Assembly (NCBI GenBank): GCA_023404675.1
Contig: JAEYAW010000027.1
Location: forward strand, 62,001-126,000
DNA from: Pseudomonadota bacterium
GTDB lineage: Bacteria > Pseudomonadota > Alphaproteobacteria > Rhizobiales > Xanthobacteraceae
DNA length: 64,000 nucleotides
Reading direction: 5' to 3'
Part shown: positions 8,551 through 17,266 of the stretch, in pieces
Layout: each line of letters begins with the position of its first letter
How positions within the stretch are numbered: the stretch's first letter is position 1
Position numbers and translations under genes: made by a program
Notes under the pieces: generated by a model
Seen by the model: only the letters and a program-made list of their open reading frames with translations
Database searches by the model: none
Told to the model about the DNA's origin: nothing

Positions 8551-9891
8551 ATGGCAACTGTCACCGAAACCATGGCCGCGCTCGCGGCCGGTACGACCAC
8601 AAGCGAGGCGCTGGCCGATCTGGCGCTGGCGGCGATCGCCGATCCTGCGGGCGAAGGGGCACGGACCTTCGTCCGTCACGATCCGGAGCAGGTGAGGCGG
8701 GATGCGCGCGCGGCCGATGCGCAGCGTGCGGCCGGCGGAGCTGCTCCGCTGCTTGGCATTCCGGTCTCGGTAAAAGACCTGTTCGATATCGAAGGCGAGG
8801 TGACGACGGCGGGTTCGATCGCGCTCAAGGATGCGCCGCCCGCGACCTCGGATGCCGTGATCGTGCAGCGGCTGAAGGCGGCCGGGGCGGTGATCGTCGG
8901 CGCGACGAACATGACCGAGTTCGCTTTTTCCGGCATCGGCATCAATCCGCACTACGGCACGCCGCGCAATCCTTACGACCGCGCCACCGGCCGTGTCCCC
9001 GGCGGTTCGTCGTCCGGCGCGGCCGTCTCGGTGACGGATGGCATGTGCCTTGCCGCCATCGGCACCGATACCGGCGGCTCGGTGCGGATTCCGTCTGCGC
9101 TGTGCGGCGTAACGGGCTTCAAGCCGACGCAGGCGCGCGTGCCGCTGGACGGCGCGTTTCCGCTGTCGACCACACTCGATTCTATCGGTCCGCTGGCGCA
9201 GTCGGTGGCGGATTGCATTCTGCTCGATCAGGTTCTGTCCGGGTCGGAGAACGGCTTCGGCCGATTGAATATTGCCGGCTGCCGTTTCGCCGTCCCGCAA
9301 AGCTTGGTGCTCGATGGAATGGACGCGGATGTTGCGGCCGCCTTCGCCTCTGCTTTGTCGCGGCTGTCGGCCGCAGGATTGAAGATCGAGGACCGGCCGT
9401 TCTCGGAATTCGCGATGATTCCCCAGATCAACGCGCGCGGGGCGTTTGCGGGTCACGAGGGCTATGCCATCCACCGCGAACTGCTGGCGCGGCGCGGCGA
9501 TCAGTTCGATCCGCGCGTGCGGGTGCGGCTGGAGGCCGGCGGCCAGTGGACCGAGGAAGACTATCGCAATCTGAAGGCGGGACGGCAGGCTTTCATCACG
9601 GCCGTGATGGCCGCGATGGCCGATGTCGATGCGCTGCTGTTGCCGACCGTGCCGGCGATCGCGCCGCCAATCGCGGCGTTTGACGATGAAGACTTCTTCC
9701 ACCGGGTGAATCTTCTCATGCTGCGCAATCCGAGCGTGATCAACATGCTCGATGGCTGTGCGGTGTCGCTGCCGTGCCAGCGGCCCGGCGAGGCTCCGGT
9801 CGGCCTGATGATCGCGGGCCGTCACGGCGACGACGTGCGTATTCTGGCGATGGCTGCCGAGATCGAGCAACTGTTGTCCGCCGACCGGTGA
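8551..9891 (+). CDS. Amidase-signature family amidohydrolase
   Basis: Hydrolyses a carboxamide to the acid and ammonia; the exact substrate is unknown. The 446-residue protein carries the full amidase-signature triad: Lys75 in ISVKDLF, the cis-Ser in GGSSSG (about 153-154) and the nucleophilic Ser177 in GTDTGGS. It lacks the C-terminal extensions of allophanate hydrolase and is not part of a gatCAB set, so a catabolic amidase of the AtzE-like kind fits better than the tRNA amidotransferase. It starts 3 nt after the GntR stop and is followed 10 nt later by an SDR. Confidence 0.9.
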   Translation: MATVTETMAALAAGTTTSEALADLALAAIADPAGEGARTFVRHDPEQVRRDARAADAQRAAGGAAPLLGIPVSVKDLFDIEGEVTTAGSIALKDAPPATSDAVIVQRLKAAGAVIVGATNMTEFAFSGIGINPHYGTPRNPYDRATGRVPGGSSSGAAVSVTDGMCLAAIGTDTGGSVRIPSALCGVTGFKPTQARVPLDGAFPLSTTLDSIGPLAQSVADCILLDQVLSGSENGFGRLNIAGCRFAVPQSLVLDGMDADVAAAFASALSRLSAAGLKIEDRPFSEFAMIPQINARGAFAGHEGYAIHRELLARRGDQFDPRVRVRLEAGGQWTEEDYRNLKAGRQAFITAVMAAMADVDALLLPTVPAIAPPIAAFDDEDFFHRVNLLMLRNPSVINMLDGCAVSLPCQRPGEAPVGLMIAGRHGDDVRILAMAAEIEQLLSADR

Positions 9892-9900
9892 GAGCGTTCC

Positions 9901-10692
9901 GTGAAAGCCGAATCCCTGTTTGATCTTCGCGGCCGCAGCGCGTTCGTGACGGGAGCGGCGAGCGGTATCGGTTTTGCGATGGCTGAAGTGCTGGCCGACA
10001 ACGGCGCCTCGGTGACGATGGCGGACATCGATGCCGGACAGCTCACATCGGCCTATGCGAAGCTGGCCGGGCGCGGTCTTTCCGTGCGCGCCGCGGTGGT
10101 CGATGTCGCCGACGCGGCAGCCATCGAGACGGCGATCGCGGATGCCGACCATGCCTCCGGCGGCCTCGATATTGTTTGCGCCAATGCCGGGATTTCGGCG
10201 GGCCCGGGTCCGATGACGGAGAAGGGCCGTCTCGACAGCCTCGATCTCGCGCACTGGGACAAGGTGTTGCGCGTGAACCTGACCGGCGTGATGATGACGA
10301 TCCGCGCCGCCAGCGCCGTCATGCGCCCGCGCCGTCGCGGGCGGATCATCGTCACGGCCTCCGAGGCGGGGCTGAAGGCCGAGCGCAATTGCGGCTACGG
10401 CTACGTCGCCACCAAGGCGGCGGTGATCAATCTGGTGCGGCAGGCCGCGATGCAGCTCGGTCCCGACAACATCACGATCAATGCGATTGCGCCGGGCCCG
10501 ATCCTGACCGGCATCGGCGGCGGGCGTCTGCATGACGACGCCGTCGCGGCAAGTTTCGCCGAGGATACGATGCTGGGCCGGATCGGCTCGCCGGACGAGA
10601 TCAAGGGACTGACGCTGCTGCTCGCTTCCGACGCGTCGAGCTTCATGACCGGTTCCGTGATCCCCGTGGATGGAGGCGTGTCGGCATGGTGA
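9901..10692 (+). CDS. Short-chain dehydrogenase/reductase
   Basis: NAD(P)-dependent oxidoreductase, 263 residues, of the classical SDR fold. The cofactor motif TGAASGIG is near residue 17, followed by MADID, whose Asp suggests NAD rather than NADP. NAGIS comes mid-domain, the active site has TASEAG with YVATK downstream, and the end is MTGSVIPVDGG. The start is GTG at 9901, 10 nt after the amidase stop. Its end overlaps the ATG of a degraded second SDR. It probably oxidises an alcohol intermediate in the amide pathway; this is inferred from context only. Confidence 0.9.
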   Translation: MKAESLFDLRGRSAFVTGAASGIGFAMAEVLADNGASVTMADIDAGQLTSAYAKLAGRGLSVRAAVVDVADAAAIETAIADADHASGGLDIVCANAGISAGPGPMTEKGRLDSLDLAHWDKVLRVNLTGVMMTIRAASAVMRPRRRGRIIVTASEAGLKAERNCGYGYVATKAAVINLVRQAAMQLGPDNITINAIAPGPILTGIGGGRLHDDAVAASFAEDTMLGRIGSPDEIKGLTLLLASDASSFMTGSVIPVDGGVSAW

Positions 10693-10906
10693 CGGGCGCG
10701 CGCCCGTTGGACGGGAAGGTTGCACTGGTGACCGGCGCAGCGCGCAGGCTCGGCCGTGCCTTTGCCGAAGCCCTTGCCGTCAACGGTGCGGCAACCGTCG
10801 TGGCTGACATTGCCGACACCTGCGGCGATCACGCAGGCTGGCGGGACCGTCGAGCGATTTCGTCACCGGCCCGACGCTGGTGGTGGACGGCTCGGCGATG
10901 GTCTGA
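10686..10906 (+). pseudogene. Remnant of a second SDR gene (internal deletion plus frameshift)
   Basis: Only 221 bp remain of what should be about 750 bp. The ATG at 10686 opens a normal SDR N-terminus (PLDGKVALVTGAARRLGRAF, then VVADIAD). At about 10820 the matching sequence moves to the next frame (AITQAGGTVE, from 10825). The intact SDR C-terminus DFVTGPTLVVDGSAMV then appears in the third frame and stops at 10904-10906. The whole centre, including the YxxxK active site, is gone. The overlap with the preceding SDR suggests a formerly active tandem pair. Convergent mrpG ends 22 bp downstream. Confidence 0.82.
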
Positions 10907-10927
10907 CGTTCTCTGGAAAAAGACTGC

Positions 10928-11305
10928 TTACGCTTCCGGCGCGATAGGGCTGCTGCCGTCGTCGTCCTGCTTGACCGGCGGGGCGGTGCGCTCGGCGTAG
11001 TCCCGCAGCAGCGCAGCGCGCGTCAGCAGCATGAAGGCCACCGGGGTGGTGAGCGTGACGAACACCGAGATCAGGAGTTCGTGGATCACGGGCCGTGTCT
11101 GCAGTACCGAGAAGTACAGCATCGAGGCGATCAGAATACAGCCAGCTCCAAGCGTGGCGCCCAGCGTCGGCGCGTGCAGGCGCGGATAGAATCCCGACAG
11201 GCGCAGCAGGCCGAACGAGCCGATCAGCGTCAGGCCCGCGCCGAAAAGCAGCAGGGCGGCCGTAACGATGGCGGCCCAGAGCGGGAGATCAGGGACCGGC
11301 GTCAT
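10928..11305 (-). CDS. mrpG: Mrp antiporter subunit G
   Basis: Small membrane subunit of the multisubunit monovalent cation/proton antiporter, 125 residues with three hydrophobic segments. It has the family pattern IGSFGLLRLSGFYPRLHAPT and a polar C-terminal tail. The ATG at 11305 overlaps the mrpF stop (ATGA), which fixes the start although the frame is open much further upstream. It is the last gene of the mrp operon. Confidence 0.92.
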   Translation of the reverse strand: MTPVPDLPLWAAIVTAALLLFGAGLTLIGSFGLLRLSGFYPRLHAPTLGATLGAGCILIASMLYFSVLQTRPVIHELLISVFVTLTTPVAFMLLTRAALLRDYAERTAPPVKQDDDGSSPIAPEA

Positions 11306-11583
11306 TCGATCACCTCGCCGCGCATGAGAAATTTCGCCAGTGCCACCGTGCCCACGAAGCCGAGCAGACTGATGATCAGTGCGGCCTCGAAATAGAGGGT
11401 GACGCTGGAGCGGATGCCGAACGTGATCAGCAGCAGCATCGCGTTGACATAGAATGTGTCGAGCCCCAGCACGCGGTCCTGCGCGCGCGGGCCGACCAGC
11501 AGCCGGTAGACCGTGCAGGCCATGGCGAGCAGCAACATGATCTGGGCTGCGGTGATGGACCACAAGAGAATCGTTGCGCTCAT
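11302..11583 (-). CDS. mrpF: Mrp antiporter subunit F
   Basis: Small hydrophobic subunit of the antiporter, 93 residues with three membrane segments. It contains the conserved GPRAQDRVLGLDTFYVNAM stretch and ends FLMRGEVIE. The ATG at 11583 overlaps the mrpE stop by 4 nt. Confidence 0.92.
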   Translation of the reverse strand: MSATILLWSITAAQIMLLLAMACTVYRLLVGPRAQDRVLGLDTFYVNAMLLLITFGIRSSVTLYFEAALIISLLGFVGTVALAKFLMRGEVIE

Positions 11584-12068
11584 TCGAAGATCTCCAGCAG
11601 CAGTCGCTCGTAGCGCCCCTTGATGGTGTCGACCCAGGTTCTCTGATCGACGAAATCCAGCACGTGGATGAGCAATTGGCCGGTCCCGGGATTGAAATTG
11701 ACCCAGAGGGTGCCGGGCGTCGACGAGAGGATGCAGGCCAGCACCGCCAGCGCGTATTCGTTCCGCAGGTCGAGCGGCACCTCCATGAAGCCGGAGACCA
11801 TATGCCTTGGCCGCCTGCCAAGGATGATCCGGGCGACCGCGAAGTTGGAACGGACGATGTCGATCAGGACGATGAAAGAGAGCTTGATGATCGCGCCCGG
11901 ACGACGAACGTGCCCGCTCGGCGGCTGCACCGCCGTCAGCACCCAGCCGCCGACGATGGACATCACCGCGCCGAGCAGAATCTGGCCGACCGACATCGAC
12001 TGGTTGAGAAGCAGCCACATGCAGAGCAGCAGCAGGGAGAAGAACGGGTAGGGCAGCAGCCAGGTCAT
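11580..12068 (-). CDS. mrpE: Mrp antiporter subunit E
   Basis: Membrane subunit needed for assembly of the antiporter, 162 residues. The N-terminal half has two membrane segments, and the C-terminal half has the conserved ILSSTPGTLWV and HVLDF patterns of MrpE. The ATG at 12068 overlaps the mrpD stop by 4 nt. Confidence 0.92.
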   Translation of the reverse strand: MTWLLPYPFFSLLLLCMWLLLNQSMSVGQILLGAVMSIVGGWVLTAVQPPSGHVRRPGAIIKLSFIVLIDIVRSNFAVARIILGRRPRHMVSGFMEVPLDLRNEYALAVLACILSSTPGTLWVNFNPGTGQLLIHVLDFVDQRTWVDTIKGRYERLLLEIFE

Positions 12069-13696
12069 CGGATGCCCCCCGTTGCCGGCGGCACGACGAG
12101 GCGCGCGTCGGGCAGCACACGGTGGATGTATTCGCGCCGGTCCTGCGCCTCGCCGGCGGTCGCCTGCATGTAGCGCATCACCGGATTGGCCATCACGGTC
12201 ATTGCCACGGTGATGACGAGCAGTCCGACGACAGGGGCCATCTCGACGACGCGAACCTGCGGCGTGACGACGTTTTCCGGGACCCACAGGCTGCGGATGC
12301 CGATCCGGAGCATGGCGATCAGCGCGAACAGGCCGGTGACGACGATCAGCGCGAACAGGGCGATGGTGGTCCACGGCGTGATGTCGACACCATCAGGCGT
12401 GCGGTCCAGCAGCGCGCTGAGGATGGCGAACTTGCCGACGAAGCCAGACAGCGGCGGCAGCCCTGCGATCATCAGCGTGCAGCAGATGAACGAGAAGCCG
12501 AGAAATGCCATGGTCGCCGGAATGATGACGCCGACCTCGCTCTCGTCTTCCTCGTCCTCGTCCTCGTCGCCGAATGCCTCGCGCGTCACCGCGAGCATGT
12601 CGGCCACCGGGTCGCGTCCGCGGTCGATCAGTTCCACCAGCATGAACAATGCGCCGAGCGCCAGCGTCGAACTGGTGAGGTAGAACAGCGCGGGCGCGAG
12701 CGCATCGGGCTGGCCCGATGCGATGACGGCGAGCACGGTGCCGGACGAGATCAGGACCGCGAAGCCGGTGAGCCGGCTGCCGGTCTGCGCGCCGAGCATT
12801 CCGATCGCGCCGAAAATCATCGTCGCCATCCCGCCGAACAGCAGCCAGTCCGCGCCGAACTGCACCGAGGCTCCGGTGCCCGGGCCGAACGACAGCAGCC
12901 ACAGCCGCAGGATCACGTAGACGCCGACCTTTGTCATGATCGCGAAAATCGCGGCCACCGGCGGCGACGCGGCCGAATAGGCCGGGGGCAGCCAGAAATT
13001 CAGCGGCCAGACGCCAGCCTTGATCAGAAAGGCGACGCCGAGAATGGCGACGCCCGTTCCCATCATGCCGCGGTTCTCGGGCGGAACCAGCGGAATGCGG
13101 GTTGCGATGTCGGCCATGTTGAGCGTGCCGGTAATCGCATAGATCAGGCTCACGCCGATCAGGAAGAACAGCGAGGCGACGAGATTGACGGCGATATAAT
13201 GCAGCCCGGCGCGCACGCGCGTGCGGCCGGAGCCATGCAGCGCCAGACCATAGGATGCGGCGAGCAGCAGTTCGAAGAAAACGAACAGGTTGAACAAATC
13301 GCCTGTCAGGAACGCGCCGTTCAGACCCATCAGCAGAAACTGGAACAGCGACTGGAAGTGGGAGCCCGCCTTCTGCCACCGCGCGATCGAGTAAGTCGCG
13401 GCGGCGAGCGCGAGGACCGACGTCAGCAGCAGGAATATCGCGGACAGCCGGTCGTTCACCAGGACGATGGCGAAGGGGGCCGGCCAGTCGGCCAGCCGGT
13501 AGACCTGCGAAATTCCGGGCGGGCGCGTGTTGGCGATGATGAGAAGGGTGGTTGCGGTGGCGATCAGCGCCACGATCGTGGCGAGGCTGATCGCCGCCTT
13601 CCGCGCGGCCTGGCGCTCGTCGATGAACAGCATGGCCGCGCCGGCCAGCATCGGCAGCACGATCGGCAGGATGATGAGATGGCCGGTCCAGCTCAT
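12065..13696 (-). CDS. mrpD: Mrp antiporter subunit D (NuoN/NuoM-like)
   Basis: Large membrane subunit related to the proton-pumping NuoL/M/N proteins of complex I, 543 residues. Family features include the TGDLFNLFVFFELLLAASYGLA helix and the IKAGVWPLNFWLPPAYSAA helix with its conserved Lys. An unusual, very acidic cytoplasmic insert of alternating Asp and Glu lies near residues 375-388. The ATG at 13696 overlaps mrpC by 4 nt; the frame is open upstream, but that part reads as out-of-frame mrpC. Confidence 0.94.
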   Translation of the reverse strand: MSWTGHLIILPIVLPMLAGAAMLFIDERQAARKAAISLATIVALIATATTLLIIANTRPPGISQVYRLADWPAPFAIVLVNDRLSAIFLLLTSVLALAAATYSIARWQKAGSHFQSLFQFLLMGLNGAFLTGDLFNLFVFFELLLAASYGLALHGSGRTRVRAGLHYIAVNLVASLFFLIGVSLIYAITGTLNMADIATRIPLVPPENRGMMGTGVAILGVAFLIKAGVWPLNFWLPPAYSAASPPVAAIFAIMTKVGVYVILRLWLLSFGPGTGASVQFGADWLLFGGMATMIFGAIGMLGAQTGSRLTGFAVLISSGTVLAVIASGQPDALAPALFYLTSSTLALGALFMLVELIDRGRDPVADMLAVTREAFGDEDEDEEDESEVGVIIPATMAFLGFSFICCTLMIAGLPPLSGFVGKFAILSALLDRTPDGVDITPWTTIALFALIVVTGLFALIAMLRIGIRSLWVPENVVTPQVRVVEMAPVVGLLVITVAMTVMANPVMRYMQATAGEAQDRREYIHRVLPDARLVVPPATGGIR

Positions 13697-14037
13697 GTGT
13701 CCCGCTCCGAGCCGTCGACATGGTCGGTGCCGGTGAGGCCGCGCGAGGCGAGCAGCACCACGAGGAACAGCGCCGTCGTCGCAAATCCGATCACGATCGC
13801 GGTGAGGACGAGCGCCTGCGGCAGCGGATCGGCGAAGGCCATCAGGTCGCCCACCTGTCCCTTGGCAAGGAACGGCGCGTCGTTCACGCGAATCCGGCCG
13901 GCGCACAGGATGAAGAGGTTGACGGCGTAGGACATCAGCATCAGGCCGACGATGACCTGAAAGGTGCGCGGACGCAGCAGAAGCCAGACGCCGGAGCCTG
14001 CGAGCGCCCCGATGGCAAGTGCCAGCATGATTTCCAT
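13693..14037 (-). CDS. mrpC: Mrp antiporter subunit C (NuoK-like)
   Basis: NuoK-like subunit, 114 residues with three membrane helices. It shows the MSYAVNLFIL segment and the DPLPQALVLTAIVIGFA segment that defines MrpC/NuoK. The ATG at 14037 shares one base with the mrpA stop (TGATG), indicating tight coupling. Confidence 0.93.
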   Translation of the reverse strand: MEIMLALAIGALAGSGVWLLLRPRTFQVIVGLMLMSYAVNLFILCAGRIRVNDAPFLAKGQVGDLMAFADPLPQALVLTAIVIGFATTALFLVVLLASRGLTGTDHVDGSERDT

Positions 14038-16922
14038 CAGGCGTCCTCCGCCCGGGATGCGCGATGGCTCCGGATCGACTGGTGGGCCAGCGCGACCAGC
14101 ATCAGGATGGTTGCCCCGAGCACGAGCGAGAAGACGCCGAGATCGAACAGGATCGCGGTGGCGAGCGGAACATCTCCGATCAGCGGGATCTTCAGGTAGG
14201 TGGCATAGGAGGTCAGCAGGGGGCGCCCGAACAGCCACGCACCCGCGCCGGCGGCCAGCGCCGTGAGCAGGCCGAAGCCGATCCAGCGCACCGGCAGGAT
14301 GCGCAGTCGCTGCTCGGTGACGCGAATGCCGGTCGCCATGTATTGCAGGATGAAGGCGATCGCCATCGTCACGCCGGCGACGAAGCCGCCGCCCGGCTGA
14401 TCGTGGCCCCGCAGGAAGAAGAACGCCGCGACGATGGCGATGACGGGAAACAGCAACTGCATCACGAGGCCCGGAACGACGAGATAGTCGGTCCCGGTGC
14501 CCGCCTCGGCGTGCCATTCCGGCGGCTCTTCCTGACGCTGCTGCTCAGGCACGGGGATGCTGTCGGCAGCAGGGCGGAACCGGCGCAGCAGCGCGAAGAC
14601 CGACAGCGCGACGACGCCGAGCACGGTGATCTCGCCCATGGTGTCGAAGCCACGGAAATCCACGAGGATGACGTTGACCACGTTGGTGCCGCCGCCCTTG
14701 GCGTAGGCGTTCTCCAGGAAAAACTCCGAGATGCTGTCCGGCACCGGTTGCGTCATCATGCTGTAGGCGAGTCCGGCCATGCCGAAGCCCGCCAGCGCCG
14801 CCAGCGTCAGATCGCGCCCGCGGCGCGTGATCACGGAGAACGGCATTGGACCTAGAAACTTGGGCGTGCGCTTGGGCAGCCAGCGAACGCCGAGCAGCAG
14901 CAGCACCAGCGTCACGACCTCGACGACCAGCTGGGTGAGGGCGAGATCGGGGGCTGAGAACCAGACGAAGGTGATGCAGGTCGCCATGCCCGCGCCGCCG
15001 AGCAGAACGAGCGCGGCCAGCCGGTGAAACTTGGCCATGTAGGCGCTGCCGACGGCGCAGACGATGCCGAGCACCCAGACGCCGGCGAGGATCGGGGCGA
15101 CGGGCGTTCTGGCGAGGCCGGGCTTGGGCAGGCCCGCCCAGACCAGCGGCACCGCGCCGGCAATCACGACGAACAGGATGATGAGGCGGAGTTGCGGCTG
15201 CAAATGGCGTGAGCTGATCAGGTTTTCCACCCCGCGCGCCCAGCGGGTCGAGAGCGCGAGGAGAAGCCGTTCGAAGATCCGGGCGGGATCGAGGTGCCGG
15301 AACAGCGGCGCGCCATCGAAGCCGAGCCGCAGATAGGGCTGCAGCGCTGCATAGAGCAGGATGCCGCCGACCAGCGCGACGAAGCTCATCAGCAGCGGCC
15401 AGTTCAGGCCGTGCCATACCGCAAGGTTGAAATGCGGGGTCGCCGTTCCGAGCACCGCGATCGACGCGGTGTCCAGGAACCAGCCGACGGTCAGTCCCGG
15501 TGCGATGCCGATCACGAGGCAGAGCACGACCAGAAACTCGATCGGAAACCGCATCCAGCGCGGCGGCTCGTGGGGCGTTTTCGGCAGATCGGTCGCGGGC
15601 GGCCCGAAGAACACGTCCTTGATGAAGCGGAGCGAGTAGGCGACGCTGAACGTGCTGGCGGCCGTGACGATGTAGGGCAGCAGATCGTCGATGAGCGAGC
15701 CGTCATGGGTCTCGATGGTTTCGGCGAAGAACATTTCCTTCGACAGGAAGCCGTTGAGCAGCGGCACGCCCGCCATCGAGGCCGCCGCGACGATCGCCAG
15801 CGTGGCCGTGATCGGCATGAACTTCCACAGGCCGCTGAGGCGGCGGATGTCGCGGGTGCCGCTCTCGTGGTCGATGATGCCGGCGGCCATGAACAGCGAC
15901 GCCTTGAACGTCGCGTGGTTGATGATGTGGAAGATGGCGGCGATCAGTGCCAGCGGCCGGTCCAGACCGATCAGCAGCGTGATCAGGCCGAGATGGCTGA
16001 TCGTCGAGTAGGCCAGCAGCCCCTTCAGATCCTGCTGGAAGATCGCGATGAAGGCGCCGAGAACGAAAGTCAGCAGCCCGGCGGAACTCACCAGCCACAG
16101 CCACTCGTTGGTCCCGCCCAGCACCGGCCAGAACCGGACCAGCAGGAACACGCCTGCTTTGACCATGGTGGCGGAATGCAGATAGGCCGAGACGGGGGTG
16201 GGCGCGGCCATGGCTTCGGGCAGCCAGAACTGGAAGGGGAACTGGGCGCTTTTGGTGAATGCGCCGAGCAGCACCAGAATGAGGATGGGAAGATAGAGCG
16301 GATGGTTCCGGACGATGTGGCCGGCCGCCAGAACGGCATCGAGATCGTAGCTGCCAACGACATGGCCGAGCAGAATGATGCCGGAGAACAGGCAGAGGCC
16401 GCCAGCGCCAGTCACGATCAGAGCCATCCGCGCGCCCTCGCGGGCCGGTGCGTTCTGATGCCAGTAGCCGATCAGCAGGAAGGAGAAGATGCTGGTCAGC
16501 TCCCAGCAGAATACGAGCTGGATGATGTTGCCGGACAGGACGATGCCTGTCATCGCCCCCATGAAGGCCAGCAGCAGCGAGAAAAATCGCGAGACCGGAT
16601 CGGATGGCGACATATAGTAGCGAGCGTACAGCACCACCAGCAGCCCGATTCCGAAGATCAAAATCAGGAAGCTCCAGGCGAAGCCGTCAATCCGCAGGAT
16701 CAGGTCGAGGCCGAGCTGAGGCAGCCACTCGATCTTGTATTTCAGCACGCCGCCATTGGTGACGGACGGGTAGAACGACGCGGTCAGCGCCAGTGCCGAA
16801 AGAGCGGTGGCGCCCGCCACCGTGGCCGCTGCCTTTGTCGCGTTCCTGGGGAGGACCGCCGTGACGAGACTCCCGATGAAGGGGAGCAGGGCCACGGCAA
16901 GCAGGAACACGTGTTGCAACAT
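14037..16922 (-). CDS. mrpA: Mrp antiporter subunit A fused to subunit B
   Basis: First and largest subunit of the Na+(K+)/H+ antiporter, 961 residues. Residues 1 to about 770 are the NuoL-like MrpA core (EGARMALIVTGAGGLCLFSG, then FWLPEAMAAPTPVSAYLHSATMVKAG as the antiporter helix with Lys). A charged linker (EQQRQEEPPEW, about 800) joins it to a MrpB domain marked by RGHDQPGGGFVAG. The fusion replaces a separate mrpB gene, as in the group-2 mrp operons of alphaproteobacteria such as the rhizobial pha systems. It heads the operon A(B)-C-D-E-F-G. Likely roles are alkaline, sodium or potassium homeostasis. Confidence 0.95.
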   Translation of the reverse strand: MLQHVFLLAVALLPFIGSLVTAVLPRNATKAAATVAGATALSALALTASFYPSVTNGGVLKYKIEWLPQLGLDLILRIDGFAWSFLILIFGIGLLVVLYARYYMSPSDPVSRFFSLLLAFMGAMTGIVLSGNIIQLVFCWELTSIFSFLLIGYWHQNAPAREGARMALIVTGAGGLCLFSGIILLGHVVGSYDLDAVLAAGHIVRNHPLYLPILILVLLGAFTKSAQFPFQFWLPEAMAAPTPVSAYLHSATMVKAGVFLLVRFWPVLGGTNEWLWLVSSAGLLTFVLGAFIAIFQQDLKGLLAYSTISHLGLITLLIGLDRPLALIAAIFHIINHATFKASLFMAAGIIDHESGTRDIRRLSGLWKFMPITATLAIVAAASMAGVPLLNGFLSKEMFFAETIETHDGSLIDDLLPYIVTAASTFSVAYSLRFIKDVFFGPPATDLPKTPHEPPRWMRFPIEFLVVLCLVIGIAPGLTVGWFLDTASIAVLGTATPHFNLAVWHGLNWPLLMSFVALVGGILLYAALQPYLRLGFDGAPLFRHLDPARIFERLLLALSTRWARGVENLISSRHLQPQLRLIILFVVIAGAVPLVWAGLPKPGLARTPVAPILAGVWVLGIVCAVGSAYMAKFHRLAALVLLGGAGMATCITFVWFSAPDLALTQLVVEVVTLVLLLLGVRWLPKRTPKFLGPMPFSVITRRGRDLTLAALAGFGMAGLAYSMMTQPVPDSISEFFLENAYAKGGGTNVVNVILVDFRGFDTMGEITVLGVVALSVFALLRRFRPAADSIPVPEQQRQEEPPEWHAEAGTGTDYLVVPGLVMQLLFPVIAIVAAFFFLRGHDQPGGGFVAGVTMAIAFILQYMATGIRVTEQRLRILPVRWIGFGLLTALAAGAGAWLFGRPLLTSYATYLKIPLIGDVPLATAILFDLGVFSLVLGATILMLVALAHQSIRSHRASRAEDA

Positions 16923-17266
16923 CGCTCATTTCATTGGAATCGGGGGAAAGCCCGCGGGCGCCTCTATTATGAGGCTCATGCCGCAGGTGACAAGACCGGA
17001 ATTACCTCAAGTGCCGAGAGAGAAAGAGAAATCCGAAAAGCGACGTGCGACATATCAGCCATGGCGAAGCCTGGGCTGCGCCATGGCTGACAGGCCAGGT
17101 GCCGCGAGCATCCGTCATGCTGATGGCATCAAAGTGACGCGCTTGAGGCCGCGATTGTCGTCGCATGTGGTCCGCCGGTCGCCACGAGCCATGCGCGGAG
17201 CGGCGCGGGCTTCTGGTGGCGGATGGCGCTGTGGCGGCGAGGAGAACGGCCGCGAACAGTGCGCCG
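16923..17266. other. 344-bp intergenic region between mrp and pobA with a 12-bp-stem hairpin
   Basis: No gene is supported here. The region must hold the mrpA promoter and the pobA 3' end, both on the minus strand. A perfect hairpin occurs at 17055-17090: arms TCAGCCATGGCG and CGCCATGGCTGA with a 12-nt loop. Reading the minus strand, a short T-run (CGCTTTTCGG) follows, so it may end pobA transcription. Confidence 0.55.

Noticed and set aside
8551..9891. Glutamyl-tRNA amidotransferase subunit A
   Set aside because: The catalytic triad is shared, but no gatB/gatC neighbours exist and the gene is embedded in a catabolic operon.
12065..16922. Complex I (nuo) genes
   Set aside because: MrpA and MrpD resemble NuoL/NuoN, but the set A(B)-C-D-E-F-G with small MrpE/F/G subunits and the MrpB domain is specific to Mrp antiporters.
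12122..17090. Long plus-strand frames opposite the mrp operon
   Set aside because: The minus strand encodes intact, overlapping antiporter subunits; the opposite frames are Arg/Gln/Asp-rich shadows.
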